The position numbers and the translations under genes are program-made. Positions 1 through 6,591 of a stretch of DNA of 64,000 nt are shown here, piece by piece. This DNA is from an uncultured Bacteroidales bacterium (GTDB lineage: Bacteria > Bacteroidota > Bacteroidia > Bacteroidales > P3): contig CAMUZR010000004.1 in assembly GCA_947165255.1 (NCBI GenBank), positions 1 to 64,000 of the forward strand. Reading direction: 5' to 3'. The notes below the pieces were generated by a model. That model was given only the letters and a program-made list of their open reading frames with translations. It had not been told where the DNA came from and did no database searches. Numbering within the stretch: the stretch's first letter is position 1; every line of letters begins with the position of its first letter.

Positions 1-109
1 CCGGGGCCTAGGCGGTGTCATAGGCAGCATCAGTTCCGGTGCGCAAGCCGTCAGCAGTCAGGGCAGCGGCAGTGGCCACCGGGGCCTAGGCGGTGTCATA
101 GGCAGCATC
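1..109 (+). repeat. 31-bp exact direct repeat, two copies
   Basis: Positions 1-31 and 79-109 are identical and lie 78 bp apart (a multiple of 3), so the reading frame is kept. It encodes the repeated GLGGVIGSI segment of the partial protein. The first copy touches the window edge and more copies may lie to the left. Confidence 0.85.
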
Positions 110-148
110 CATAATAACTCTAAATCGTACAGACGAAGGCGACCATAG
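2..148 (+). CDS. C-terminal end of a Gly/Ser-rich, Arg-tailed protein (5' partial)
   Basis: An open frame enters from the left edge and runs 48 codons to a TAG at 146-148. It is rich in Gly and Ser, carries the segment GLGGVIGSI twice (residues 3-10 region and 28-36 region of the visible part), and ends in a basic tail with four consecutive Arg. The duplication is exact at DNA level over 31 bp (1-31 and 79-109). The frame is supported by the in-frame repeat and by its position just upstream of two same-strand genes. I do not recognise the family. It could be a structural or membrane-interacting tail. Only the end is visible, so the function is unknown. Confidence 0.55.
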   Translation, partial: RGLGGVIGSISSGAQAVSSQGSGSGHRGLGGVIGSIHNNSKSYRRRRP

Positions 149-149
149 T

Positions 150-245
150 GAATTGAGAATTGAGAATTAAGAATTGAGAATTGAGAGTTGAGAATTGAGA
201 ATTAAGAATTAAGAATTGAGAATTAAGAGTTGAGAATTAAGAATG
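150..245 (+). repeat. Heptamer tandem array, 13 units of GAATTGA type
   Basis: Thirteen consecutive 7-bp units run from 150 to 240 without a length change, followed by a partial unit. Units are GAATTGA, GAATTAA or GAGTTGA. The array fills the gap between the partial gene and the start of the glycosyltransferase-like gene at 290. A second array of the same heptamer lies at 2530-2592. Units are direct and contiguous with no spacers, so this is not CRISPR. Confidence 0.9.
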
Positions 246-289
246 ATAAACTCCAGAGCAACTATTACTAAACAGCAAAAAGACCTCCC

Positions 290-1183
290 ATGACAGACGA
301 AGATTATGGCGTAATGCCACCACAACGCATTCCAGCAGTGCATATCAACTGGACCCTTCCGTTCCGTGTGCGCAATCCCCGTGTCGACTATTACGTTGAG
401 GACCAAGAGCTCCTTTCCACTATCCTCTCTGCACTCCTATGGCGCAAACTTAACGGACCCATCAAGCTTTATACCGACCCAGTGGGCTTGAAGTACTATC
501 AACGCATTCAGCTGCTCGACCTCTGGGACGGCGGCATCGATGATCAGACCTTGGCCGGTATTTCTCCCCAGCATATTGACCCCGAAATCTTTTGGGCGGC
601 GGGCAAACTCTTTGCCGTGCGGCAGGAGAAGGCTCCTTTCTTCATGATGGACACCGACCTTATGGTTTGGCGGCCTATTTGCCAACTCGCTGCCCCCCAT
701 CGCCTTATGGCCCTCCACCGCGAGAGTCTGGCCACGGTTGAGTGCTATATTCCCTTCCACCTTCTCAAAACACGTCCTGACTACCTTCCTAACCCCCTTT
801 GGGACTGGGAGGAGGACCCTTTCAACACGGCTCTTGTGTATTTTGGTGACGACACTTTTCTCCAGCAGTATACGGCTTCGGCCATCAACTTTATGACGGA
901 CAACCTTGAACGTCCCATGGAAATGGTTTCGCAGATGGTCTTTGCCGAACAGCGCCTCTTTGCCATGGTGGCGAAGGCGTCTGAGATTCCTGTTGCCACT
1001 TTCCTCGACTATCCCGAGCAGGAGTGTGGCATTACCCACATCTGGGGGGCCAAAGCCGAGGCCCGCAGCAATCCTGCTGGCTATCGCGCCCTCTGCGCTG
1101 AGATGTGCCGTGCCCTTCAGCTCTGTTTCCCTCAATCTTTGGAACTCCCTGTTGTGAATGATTTGATGAAAAAATATATGTAA
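290..1183 (+). CDS. Glycosyltransferase-like (GT-A type, DxD) protein, DUF6734-like
   Basis: A 297-residue soluble protein without signal peptide. Residues 115-127 hold a hydrophobic strand followed by Asp-Thr-Asp (121-123) and Leu-Met-Val-Trp, the arrangement of the nucleotide-sugar/metal-binding DxD motif of GT-A glycosyltransferases. The upstream part (strand with HINWT near 18, and a GPIKLYTD strand near 56-63) fits the same fold. It resembles Bacteroidota proteins labelled DUF6734, an attribution from memory. It sits 20 bp before the DUF2589 gene, so they are probably co-transcribed. The donor and acceptor are unknown. The ATG at 290 is the first Met after the repeat array. Confidence 0.6.
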   Translation: MTDEDYGVMPPQRIPAVHINWTLPFRVRNPRVDYYVEDQELLSTILSALLWRKLNGPIKLYTDPVGLKYYQRIQLLDLWDGGIDDQTLAGISPQHIDPEIFWAAGKLFAVRQEKAPFFMMDTDLMVWRPICQLAAPHRLMALHRESLATVECYIPFHLLKTRPDYLPNPLWDWEEDPFNTALVYFGDDTFLQQYTASAINFMTDNLERPMEMVSQMVFAEQRLFAMVAKASEIPVATFLDYPEQECGITHIWGAKAEARSNPAGYRALCAEMCRALQLCFPQSLELPVVNDLMKKYM

Positions 1184-1203
1184 AACAATAAAAATTAGTA
1201 ACT

Positions 1204-1827
1204 ATGCCTGCAGAAAAAAATCCACAACCCAATCAGGACAAGGTCAATCAGGGACTCGTCTCCCTTCCCTTTGGCGACATGATAGGTGCACCGTTGGCCG
1301 CGTGCGTCGACGCTCAGGAACAAGCGGCCATTTCTACCGTCAACTTCATCCGCCGAGTTGGCTTTGCTGAGAATGAACCCGACAAGGTGGTTAACGTCAC
1401 CTTCCGCTACACCCGCGAGGGGAAGAGTGTCGAACTTACCGTGCCCCTCCTAACCATCGTCCCCATCCCGTACATTGCCATTGACAATGTTAACATCTCC
1501 TTTAAGGCCAACATCACGGGTTTTGAGGAGGAGCATCAGTCCGACAGCGATCTCCAGTGCAGGTCCGAGAATACCAACTCCGCTATCAACTACTACGGGT
1601 TCGGCTGGTTCAACGCTAACAACCGCCGCACCATCATGCGCAGCTCCCTCTCTACCAAGAAGGATTCTGTTTCTTCACAGGATTCCAACTATTGCATTGA
1701 GGCCACTATCGATGTCCAGGTCCAAGCCAAGCAGGAGAGTATGCCTGCAGGTATGGCCAAGGTTCTCGAAATGCTCAATCAGGCTATCACTCTCCATGAT
1801 CCCGCTCCGACCACCACTAACAGTTGA
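1204..1827 (+). CDS. DUF2589 domain protein
   Basis: A 207-residue protein that reads like the DUF2589 family (PF11655) over residues 18-105: a short helix with PFGDMIGAPL, a helix with AAISTVNFIRRVGF, then beta strands ending in VPLLTIVPIPYIAIDNVNI. The second half is Ser/Asn-rich beta sequence and helix. There is no signal peptide or membrane span. DUF2589 has no established function that I know of. The gene follows the DxD protein by 20 bp and its TGA (1825-1827) overlaps the first GTTGAGAGTTTGTAA repeat downstream. Codon use looks like the neighbours. Confidence 0.75.
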   Translation: MPAEKNPQPNQDKVNQGLVSLPFGDMIGAPLAACVDAQEQAAISTVNFIRRVGFAENEPDKVVNVTFRYTREGKSVELTVPLLTIVPIPYIAIDNVNISFKANITGFEEEHQSDSDLQCRSENTNSAINYYGFGWFNANNRRTIMRSSLSTKKDSVSSQDSNYCIEATIDVQVQAKQESMPAGMAKVLEMLNQAITLHDPAPTTTNS

Positions 1828-2143
1828 GAGTTTGTAATAAAGTAAAAGGTAAAAACTAAAACTAAAAGGGCGGACGGAGTTGAGAGTTTGTAAAAAAGTA
1901 AAAGGTAAGGCTCTAGTTTGATAAAAGACTGATTTTTCAGCAGCCTCGAAGAGGCTGAATCTCAATAACCCCATACTAAGCGACCAACGGGAGCGCAGTG
2001 TGGGGATAGCGAAACCCCTACTACTCAGCGTGTCGAAGACACGCCACATTGAAAAATACGAGCAAGAATCAGTCATACTTTGTACTAGAGCGAAAGGTAA
2101 AAACTAAAAACTAAAAGGGTGGACGGAGTTGAGAGTTTTGTAA
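1823..2143 (+). repeat. Dispersed GTTGAGAGTTTGTAA repeats and A-rich direct repeats
   Basis: GTTGAGAGTTT(T)GTAA occurs at 1823-1837, 1879-1893 and 2128-2143, and a shortened form (GAGAGTTTTGTAAACTA) at 2584-2600 just before copA. Around it a longer block (AAAGGTAAAAACTAAAA, then a GGACGGAG motif) is repeated at about 1846-1893 and 2093-2143. The two long copies flank the structured element at 1911-2090. Confidence 0.75.
1911..2090. repeat. 180-bp structured element with nested inverted repeats (MITE- or RNA-like)
   Basis: The outer ends are a perfect 7-bp inverted repeat (CTCTAGT 1911-1917, ACTAGAG 2084-2090). Inside are two more perfect inverted pairs: GACTGATT 1927-1934 with AATCAGTC 2067-2074, and TTTTTCA 1933-1939 with TGAAAAA 2050-2056. 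Three local hairpins sit in the centre: 1941-1957 (7-bp arms), 1969-2005 (9-bp arms, one mismatch) and 2028-2044 (7-bp arms). No convincing ORF lies inside. The layout suits a small non-autonomous mobile element or a multi-hairpin RNA. Confidence 0.7.
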
Positions 2144-2248
2144 ACTAATAACTATAATCACTTTTTACTTTTTAGTTTTTACCTTTTACCTTGATTATCG
2201 CTTCTCCTAGGCTTAATTATGGCAGATGCGGATAATCATATTTTTTTT

Positions 2249-2288
2249 CGTATCTTTGCAACGTTTAATAACGCTGTTTAAAGATACG
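2249..2288 (+). promoter_or_regulatory. Copper operon promoter inside a 9-bp inverted repeat
   Basis: TATCTTTG at 2251-2258 matches the Bacteroidota -7 element. It is embedded in CGTATCTTT (2249-2257), which is repeated inverted as AAAGATACG (2280-2288) across the expected start of transcription. The symmetry suggests an operator or a 5'-end hairpin; no regulator is identified. The gene starts at 2306. Confidence 0.6.
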
Positions 2289-2305
2289 TTTTTTTTATTA
2301 ACGCT

Positions 2306-2518
2306 ATGGAAACTAAATTTTTTGGAATAACTGGAATGAAATGCGAACACTGTGAGGCCAAGGTGGAAGAGGCTTTAAAAGCCCTCCCCGGTGTGGCCTC
2401 GGCTAAGGCCGACCGCACGGCTGCGGGTGTCACCGTCGCCTTCGACCCCGCCACGGTCGCCCCGGGGCAGATGAAGGAGGCCGTGGACGACTTAGGCCGC
2501 TTTGAGATGCAAATCTGA
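2306..2518 (+). CDS. copZ: Heavy-metal-associated domain protein, CopZ-like copper chaperone
   Basis: A 70-residue stand-alone HMA (ferredoxin-like beta-alpha-beta-beta-alpha-beta) domain. The metal-binding loop GMKCEHC is at residues 10-16, with the two Cys as Cu+ ligands. The length equals a typical CopZ/Atx1 chaperone and there is no signal peptide, so it is cytosolic. It lies 84 bp upstream of a P-type ATPase that carries its own HMA domain, the usual pairing in which the chaperone hands Cu+ to the exporter. It is expressed from the promoter at 2251. The gap to copA holds a heptamer repeat array. Confidence 0.85.
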   Translation: METKFFGITGMKCEHCEAKVEEALKALPGVASAKADRTAAGVTVAFDPATVAPGQMKEAVDDLGRFEMQI

Positions 2519-2529
2519 CCAGATAGTGG

Positions 2530-2592
2530 GAATTGAGAATTGTGAATTGAGAATTGGGAATTGAGAATTGGGAATTGAGAATTGAGAGTTTT
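2530..2592 (+). repeat. Heptamer tandem array between copZ and copA
   Basis: Eight contiguous 7-bp units (GAATTGA, GAATTGT, GAATTGG) from 2530 to 2585 and a degenerate ninth to 2592. It is the same family as the array at 150-245. It ends 10 bp before the copA start codon, so changes in unit number would change the copZ-copA spacing. Confidence 0.9.
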
Positions 2593-2602
2593 GTAAACTA
2601 AG

Positions 2603-4558
2603 ATGAAACAGACCATTCCTGTGGTGGGCATGGCGTGTGCTGCCTGTGCTGCCAATGTCGAGCGTACGCTCAATTCTCTCAGCGGCGTGCGGTTGGCGGC
2701 TGTGTCGCTGCCTAACCGCTCGGCACTTATCGAGTACGACCCCGACCAGGTTTCTCTTGAGACCATGAAACGTGAAGTCAATGCCGTCGGTTTCGACCTT
2801 GTTATTGAGGCCGACCGCGACGTGGCTGCAATTGAACGGCAAGGATATGCTCGCCTCAAACGTAGGACTCTTATCTCGTGGGTTCTCTCGCTGCTGGTGA
2901 TGGCCTTCGGCATGGGGTGGATTCCCGCGGGGTCGGAGCTGGTCGCCCACCTTATCTGCATGGCGTTGGCCCTGACCAATATGCTCTATTGTGGCCGGCA
3001 ATTCTATGTCACGGCGTGGAAACAGATGCGCCACGGCACTGCCAGTATGGACACCCTCGTGACACTTTCCACAGGCATTACCTTCCTTTTCAGCACTTTC
3101 AACACCCTATTCGGGGCGCAGGTGTGGGGCTCACGCGGTATGGAGTGGCACACCTATTTCGATGCCTCGGTCATGATTATCACCTTTGTGCTCACCGGCC
3201 GCCTGCTGGAGGAGAAGGCCAAGGACGGCACCGCTTCCTCTATCCGCCAGTTGATGGGCATGACGCCCAAGACCGCCCATATTGTCGAGCGCAAGGAGAA
3301 ACTTGATGCCGAGGGCAATGTTGTCGAACCTGCCGTGGTGCGCGAAGTACCTATCGCCACAATTGAAAAGGGCGACATCTTGGAGGTCCGTCCGGGCGAG
3401 AAAGTCCCAGTGGATGGCGAGGTGCTCTCTGCCCAAAGTTTTATGACCGCCGATGCCGCCTATGTAGACGAGAGCATGATCACCGGCGAGCCCACCCCTG
3501 CCGAGAAACGCAAAGGTAGCCGTGTTCTGGCAGGCACTATCCCTAGCCAAGGTTCTTTCCGCATGAGGGCCCGTCAGATAGGCGAAGAGACTGCCTTGGC
3601 CCAAATCATCCGCATGGTGCAGCAGGCTCAGGGTTCTAAGGCTCCGGTGCAGCGCATTGTGGACCGGGCGGCTTTGGTGTTCGTGCCGGTGGTGGCTGGA
3701 ATAGCCGTGCTCACATTTCTGGCTTGGTGGCTTTTGGGCGGGGTGGAGGCATTGCCACAGGCTATCCTTTCGGCCGTGGCCGTGCTAGTCATTGCCTGTC
3801 CTTGCGCCATGGGATTGGCTACGCCCACCGCCCTCATGGTGGGCATCGGCAAGGCTGCCGAGAAAAAAATCCTCATCAAGGATGCAGCCGCCTTGGAAAA
3901 CCTGTGCAAGATAGACACCCTCGTGACCGACAAGACGGGGACCCTCACCATTCCCAATCAGGCGGTCGACTTTACCAAGGCCGACCAGCTGCCCCTAGAG
4001 GAACGCGAAAGCCTCAAACCCCATGCCCGTGAGGCCATGCAGGAACTGCAAAAGGGCGGCATAGAGGTTTATATGATGAGCGGGGACAAAGAGGAGGCGG
4101 CTCAATACTGGGCCAGTCGGGCTGGCATTGTCCATTTCCAGAGTCAAGTGCTTCCGCAAGACAAGGAAGACCTTGTGCGGCTGCTCCAATCCGATGGGCA
4201 CCGAGTGGCCATGGTGGGCGACGGCATCAACGACACACAGGCCCTGGCCCTTGCCGATGTGGGCATAGCCATTGGTCGCGGTACCGACGTGGCCATGGAT
4301 GTGGCCCAAGTTACGCTTATGGGCGACGACCTCCGCGCCCTGCCAGAAGCTGTGCGCCTCAGCCGCAAGACAGTGAGCATGATTTGGCAGAACCTCTTCT
4401 GGGCTTTTGTTTATAATGTTATTTGTATTCCTCTGGCAGCCGGGGTGCTCTATCTGTTCGGCATCCGGTGGCAGGTGACGCCTACCCTGGCCAGTGCCCT
4501 CATGGCCCTCTCCAGTGTTAGCGTTGTTCTCAACAGCCTAAGGCTGAAGTTCAGTTAA
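2603..4558 (+). CDS. copA: Cu+-exporting P1B-1 ATPase, compact form lacking most of the N-domain
   Basis: A 651-residue P1B ATPase. In order: HMA domain with GMACAAC (9-15); membrane helices from about 88; A-domain TGEP (294-297); CPC (399-401); phosphorylation motif DKTGT (443-447); MSGD (492-495); GDGIND (539-544); YN (604-605); and MxxSS (634-638). CPC, YN and MxxSS are the Cu+ signature of subgroup P1B-1. It is short (CopA is usually over 730 residues): DKTGT and the second half of the P-domain are separated by only about 25 residues, so the nucleotide-binding domain with its HP and GxG motifs is absent. The frame is continuous and flanking motifs are intact, so this looks like true shortening. 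It probably exports Cu+ with CopZ; how ATP is bound is unclear. Confidence 0.88.
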   Translation: MKQTIPVVGMACAACAANVERTLNSLSGVRLAAVSLPNRSALIEYDPDQVSLETMKREVNAVGFDLVIEADRDVAAIERQGYARLKRRTLISWVLSLLVMAFGMGWIPAGSELVAHLICMALALTNMLYCGRQFYVTAWKQMRHGTASMDTLVTLSTGITFLFSTFNTLFGAQVWGSRGMEWHTYFDASVMIITFVLTGRLLEEKAKDGTASSIRQLMGMTPKTAHIVERKEKLDAEGNVVEPAVVREVPIATIEKGDILEVRPGEKVPVDGEVLSAQSFMTADAAYVDESMITGEPTPAEKRKGSRVLAGTIPSQGSFRMRARQIGEETALAQIIRMVQQAQGSKAPVQRIVDRAALVFVPVVAGIAVLTFLAWWLLGGVEALPQAILSAVAVLVIACPCAMGLATPTALMVGIGKAAEKKILIKDAAALENLCKIDTLVTDKTGTLTIPNQAVDFTKADQLPLEERESLKPHAREAMQELQKGGIEVYMMSGDKEEAAQYWASRAGIVHFQSQVLPQDKEDLVRLLQSDGHRVAMVGDGINDTQALALADVGIAIGRGTDVAMDVAQVTLMGDDLRALPEAVRLSRKTVSMIWQNLFWAFVYNVICIPLAAGVLYLFGIRWQVTPTLASALMALSSVSVVLNSLRLKFS

Positions 4559-4634
4559 TAGTTGGTAGTTGCGGGGACCAAAATTTCTATCTCGTGTCCC
4601 ATGCAGTGTGGTGGCTGCCGCAGTACACTGCACA

Positions 4635-5543
4635 CTATACCGTTCTTAGTTTCAATCCGGCAAAGATAGTCTCAGGGCTGAAGTTGAAGACAGCATCCAT
4701 TTCGCCTGCCATCGAGAAACCGCAGTGTTCGCATCCCCCTGCCTCACCACAGACGGGTATCGGATGTTTAGAACCATCGGTCAGCACGTAGTTAGTCATC
4801 CAGCAGCGTTTCTTGAATTTCAGATCTTTCATGCGGGTGAGTCCTGCGCGGGTGTTCATCACGGGGTAGCCCTTGCGCTTGTAGGCAAGGATGGTGTCTA
4901 TGACCTCCTCGCGCTTGGCTTGCGGAAGGGTGAGGTATTCGGTGCCGGGGAACTGGGTGTGGGAGTTGAACGAGATGGATTTGATGTAGGGGCTTTTCCG
5001 TACATATTCCAGCACGGCGGGCACGCTCTCGCAGTTGATGGTGTTCACCGACATCGACACCGAGAGGGCGTTGTGCCCACAGGTGGCTATGTTCTGCTCC
5101 AACCGGGCAAAGGTGCCTTCTCCTCGCACGGCGTCGTGAGTTTCGCCGAGGCCGTCCAGGCTCACCCAGATGCTGTCGGCATGGCTTTCCTTAAAGGGCA
5201 TCTGGGCGTTGGTGGTGATGGTGCAGGAGTAGAACCCCAGCTGGTGTGCCAGGTCGCACAGGTCGTCCACCGTCCGCTCGCCGTCGCGCCAAAGCAGGGG
5301 TTCGCCGCCTTCGAAGTCCACAAAGCGCGACCCTTGGGCGAGGCAGTATTTCAGCTCTTCGCGTATCTGGCCGTAGGTCTTGCTGGTGGGATTGGTGTGG
5401 TTGTATACCGAGCAGTGTTTGCACGAGAGGTTGCAGCGGTCGCTGATGAAAAGTACGCTCTGCATGGGGGCGCGGCGGCCGAAGAATTTTGCCCGGACAA
5501 ACCACTGGGCCAGATAGCACATCTGTGAGAACTTGTTTGCCAT
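4635..5543 (-). CDS. Radical SAM enzyme with C-terminal cysteine cluster
   Basis: A 302-residue protein with the radical SAM [4Fe-4S] motif CNLSCKHC (Cys 37, 41, 44) after a beta strand, GGEP at 79-82 for SAM binding, and the later WVSLDG strand of the partial TIM barrel. The C-terminal part has four further Cys (CWM..., VCGEAGGCEHCG), probably an auxiliary cluster of SPASM-like type. The first 25 residues look amphipathic, so it may touch the membrane. It is the last gene of a minus-strand operon, 15 bp after the UbiA gene, hinting at action on a prenylated lipid or quinone. The substrate cannot be read from sequence. It converges with copA. Confidence 0.8.
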   Translation of the reverse strand: MANKFSQMCYLAQWFVRAKFFGRRAPMQSVLFISDRCNLSCKHCSVYNHTNPTSKTYGQIREELKYCLAQGSRFVDFEGGEPLLWRDGERTVDDLCDLAHQLGFYSCTITTNAQMPFKESHADSIWVSLDGLGETHDAVRGEGTFARLEQNIATCGHNALSVSMSVNTINCESVPAVLEYVRKSPYIKSISFNSHTQFPGTEYLTLPQAKREEVIDTILAYKRKGYPVMNTRAGLTRMKDLKFKKRCWMTNYVLTDGSKHPIPVCGEAGGCEHCGFSMAGEMDAVFNFSPETIFAGLKLRTV

Positions 5544-5558
5544 ATTGTTTAGGGTGTG

Positions 5559-6575
5559 TTAGAAAATCAATAGGATACTTTTGACTATGACGATAATCAG
5601 GCAGAAGCCGCTGACGATGTTGCGGGCGGTGAGCCACCGTATGAGGAACCAGTCGAGGCCAGCCTTGCGCACCCCCTCCCAGTCTTTGCCCATGTTGCCT
5701 AGGAATTTGCGGGGGCGTTCCAACTCGTGGCTGAAGTCAGCCCCTTGGGTGAACTTTATCAGTGACCAGAAGAGCCATATCGACCGGGGCAGCATCAGCA
5801 CTACGGCCAGATAGGCAGGATGCAGCCATCCGAGAATCGCCGCCGCCACGACGCAGAGGTAGGGCAGGTAGTTCAGCAGCCAGCTCATGGCCAGTTTGGC
5901 CCCAGGGGATTTCAGCAGCCCGGCCAGAGTCAGTTTGTCGCTGGCCGCATCGCCCTCCAGGTCGATCATGCTGTGCGTATAGAGGATGTTTGCCACCAGC
6001 AGCCCTAAGGGCAGCGAGATGCTCAGCACCCGCCAGTCGGGCACTCCGGCGGCGGCCCAGTAGACGCCTTCCATCAGCAGCGGGCCGAAGATAAGGCCGG
6101 TCACCAACTCGCCCATGCCCCAATAGCAGAATTTGACGGGCGGGGCCGAGTAGAAAAAGCCCAGCATTGCGGCTGTGGCGGCAATCAGCAGAATGCCCCA
6201 TCCGCGGCTGCAGGCCACAGCCACCCCGCATGCCGCTGCCACGGCACAAAAGACGGCGATGGCCTTCCGCAGGTCGCTCACGGTGGCGCTTCCGTCGGTG
6301 AGGTAGGGATATTTGGCCGTGTAGGCCTTGATGCCCTTGCGCACCACCCGTTCGCGGTCCTTCAGCATATCGGCCTTGTGGTCAAAATAGTCGTCCAGTA
6401 GATTGCATGCCAGATGGGCACACCATACGCCCACTACTGCCAGCAGCGCCTGCCACCAGCCGAACTCTCCGCCGCCTATGGCCATCACCACGGCCACTAC
6501 CGAGGGCATCAGGCTCTGCATTGTGGCTCCGACACGTGCATTTTTCAACCAGAAAGAGATAGTTTTCTTGGTCAT
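5559..6575 (-). CDS. UbiA-family prenyltransferase (MenA-like)
   Basis: A 338-residue integral membrane protein with about nine helices. The first Asp-rich motif is N58-L-L-D-D-Y-F-D (D61, D62, D65, then D69) and the second is DLEGDAASD (D205, D209, D213). Both bind Mg2+-prenyl diphosphate in the UbiA superfamily. The N-terminus (FWLKNARVGATMQSLMP) resembles 1,4-dihydroxy-2-naphthoate prenyltransferases, but the aromatic acceptor is not certain. It lies between DUF5686 (16-bp gap) and the radical SAM gene (15-bp gap). Other men genes are not in the window, so MenA is a guess. Confidence 0.75.
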   Translation of the reverse strand: MTKKTISFWLKNARVGATMQSLMPSVVAVVMAIGGGEFGWWQALLAVVGVWCAHLACNLLDDYFDHKADMLKDRERVVRKGIKAYTAKYPYLTDGSATVSDLRKAIAVFCAVAAACGVAVACSRGWGILLIAATAAMLGFFYSAPPVKFCYWGMGELVTGLIFGPLLMEGVYWAAAGVPDWRVLSISLPLGLLVANILYTHSMIDLEGDAASDKLTLAGLLKSPGAKLAMSWLLNYLPYLCVVAAAILGWLHPAYLAVVLMLPRSIWLFWSLIKFTQGADFSHELERPRKFLGNMGKDWEGVRKAGLDWFLIRWLTARNIVSGFCLIIVIVKSILLIF

Positions 6576-6591
6576 GATATTACTTTTTATG

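Larger units (their letters stand above)
1828..2305. other. Repeat-rich intergenic region, 478 bp
   Basis: No gene seen. It holds two GTTGAGAGTTTGTAA-type repeats, the 180-bp structured element, an inverted repeat of A/T-rich sequence (2093-2112 against 2167-2186, 19 of 20 pairs), and the promoter of the copper operon at 2251-2258. Confidence 0.8.

Noticed and set aside
150..245. The heptamer array as a CRISPR array
   Set aside because: Units are 7 bp, contiguous and without spacers; no cas genes are present.
1675..2076. Minus-strand ORF of 133 codons over the structured element
   Set aside because: It crosses the DUF2589 end and the inverted-repeat element and has no protein-like features.
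2603..4558. CopA shortening as a frameshift artefact
   Set aside because: The frame is continuous with all downstream motifs intact and a clean junction between DKTGT and the second P-domain half.
4559..4634. Terminator between copA and the radical SAM gene
   Set aside because: Only weak pairing (CAGTGT/ACACTG) and no T-tract.
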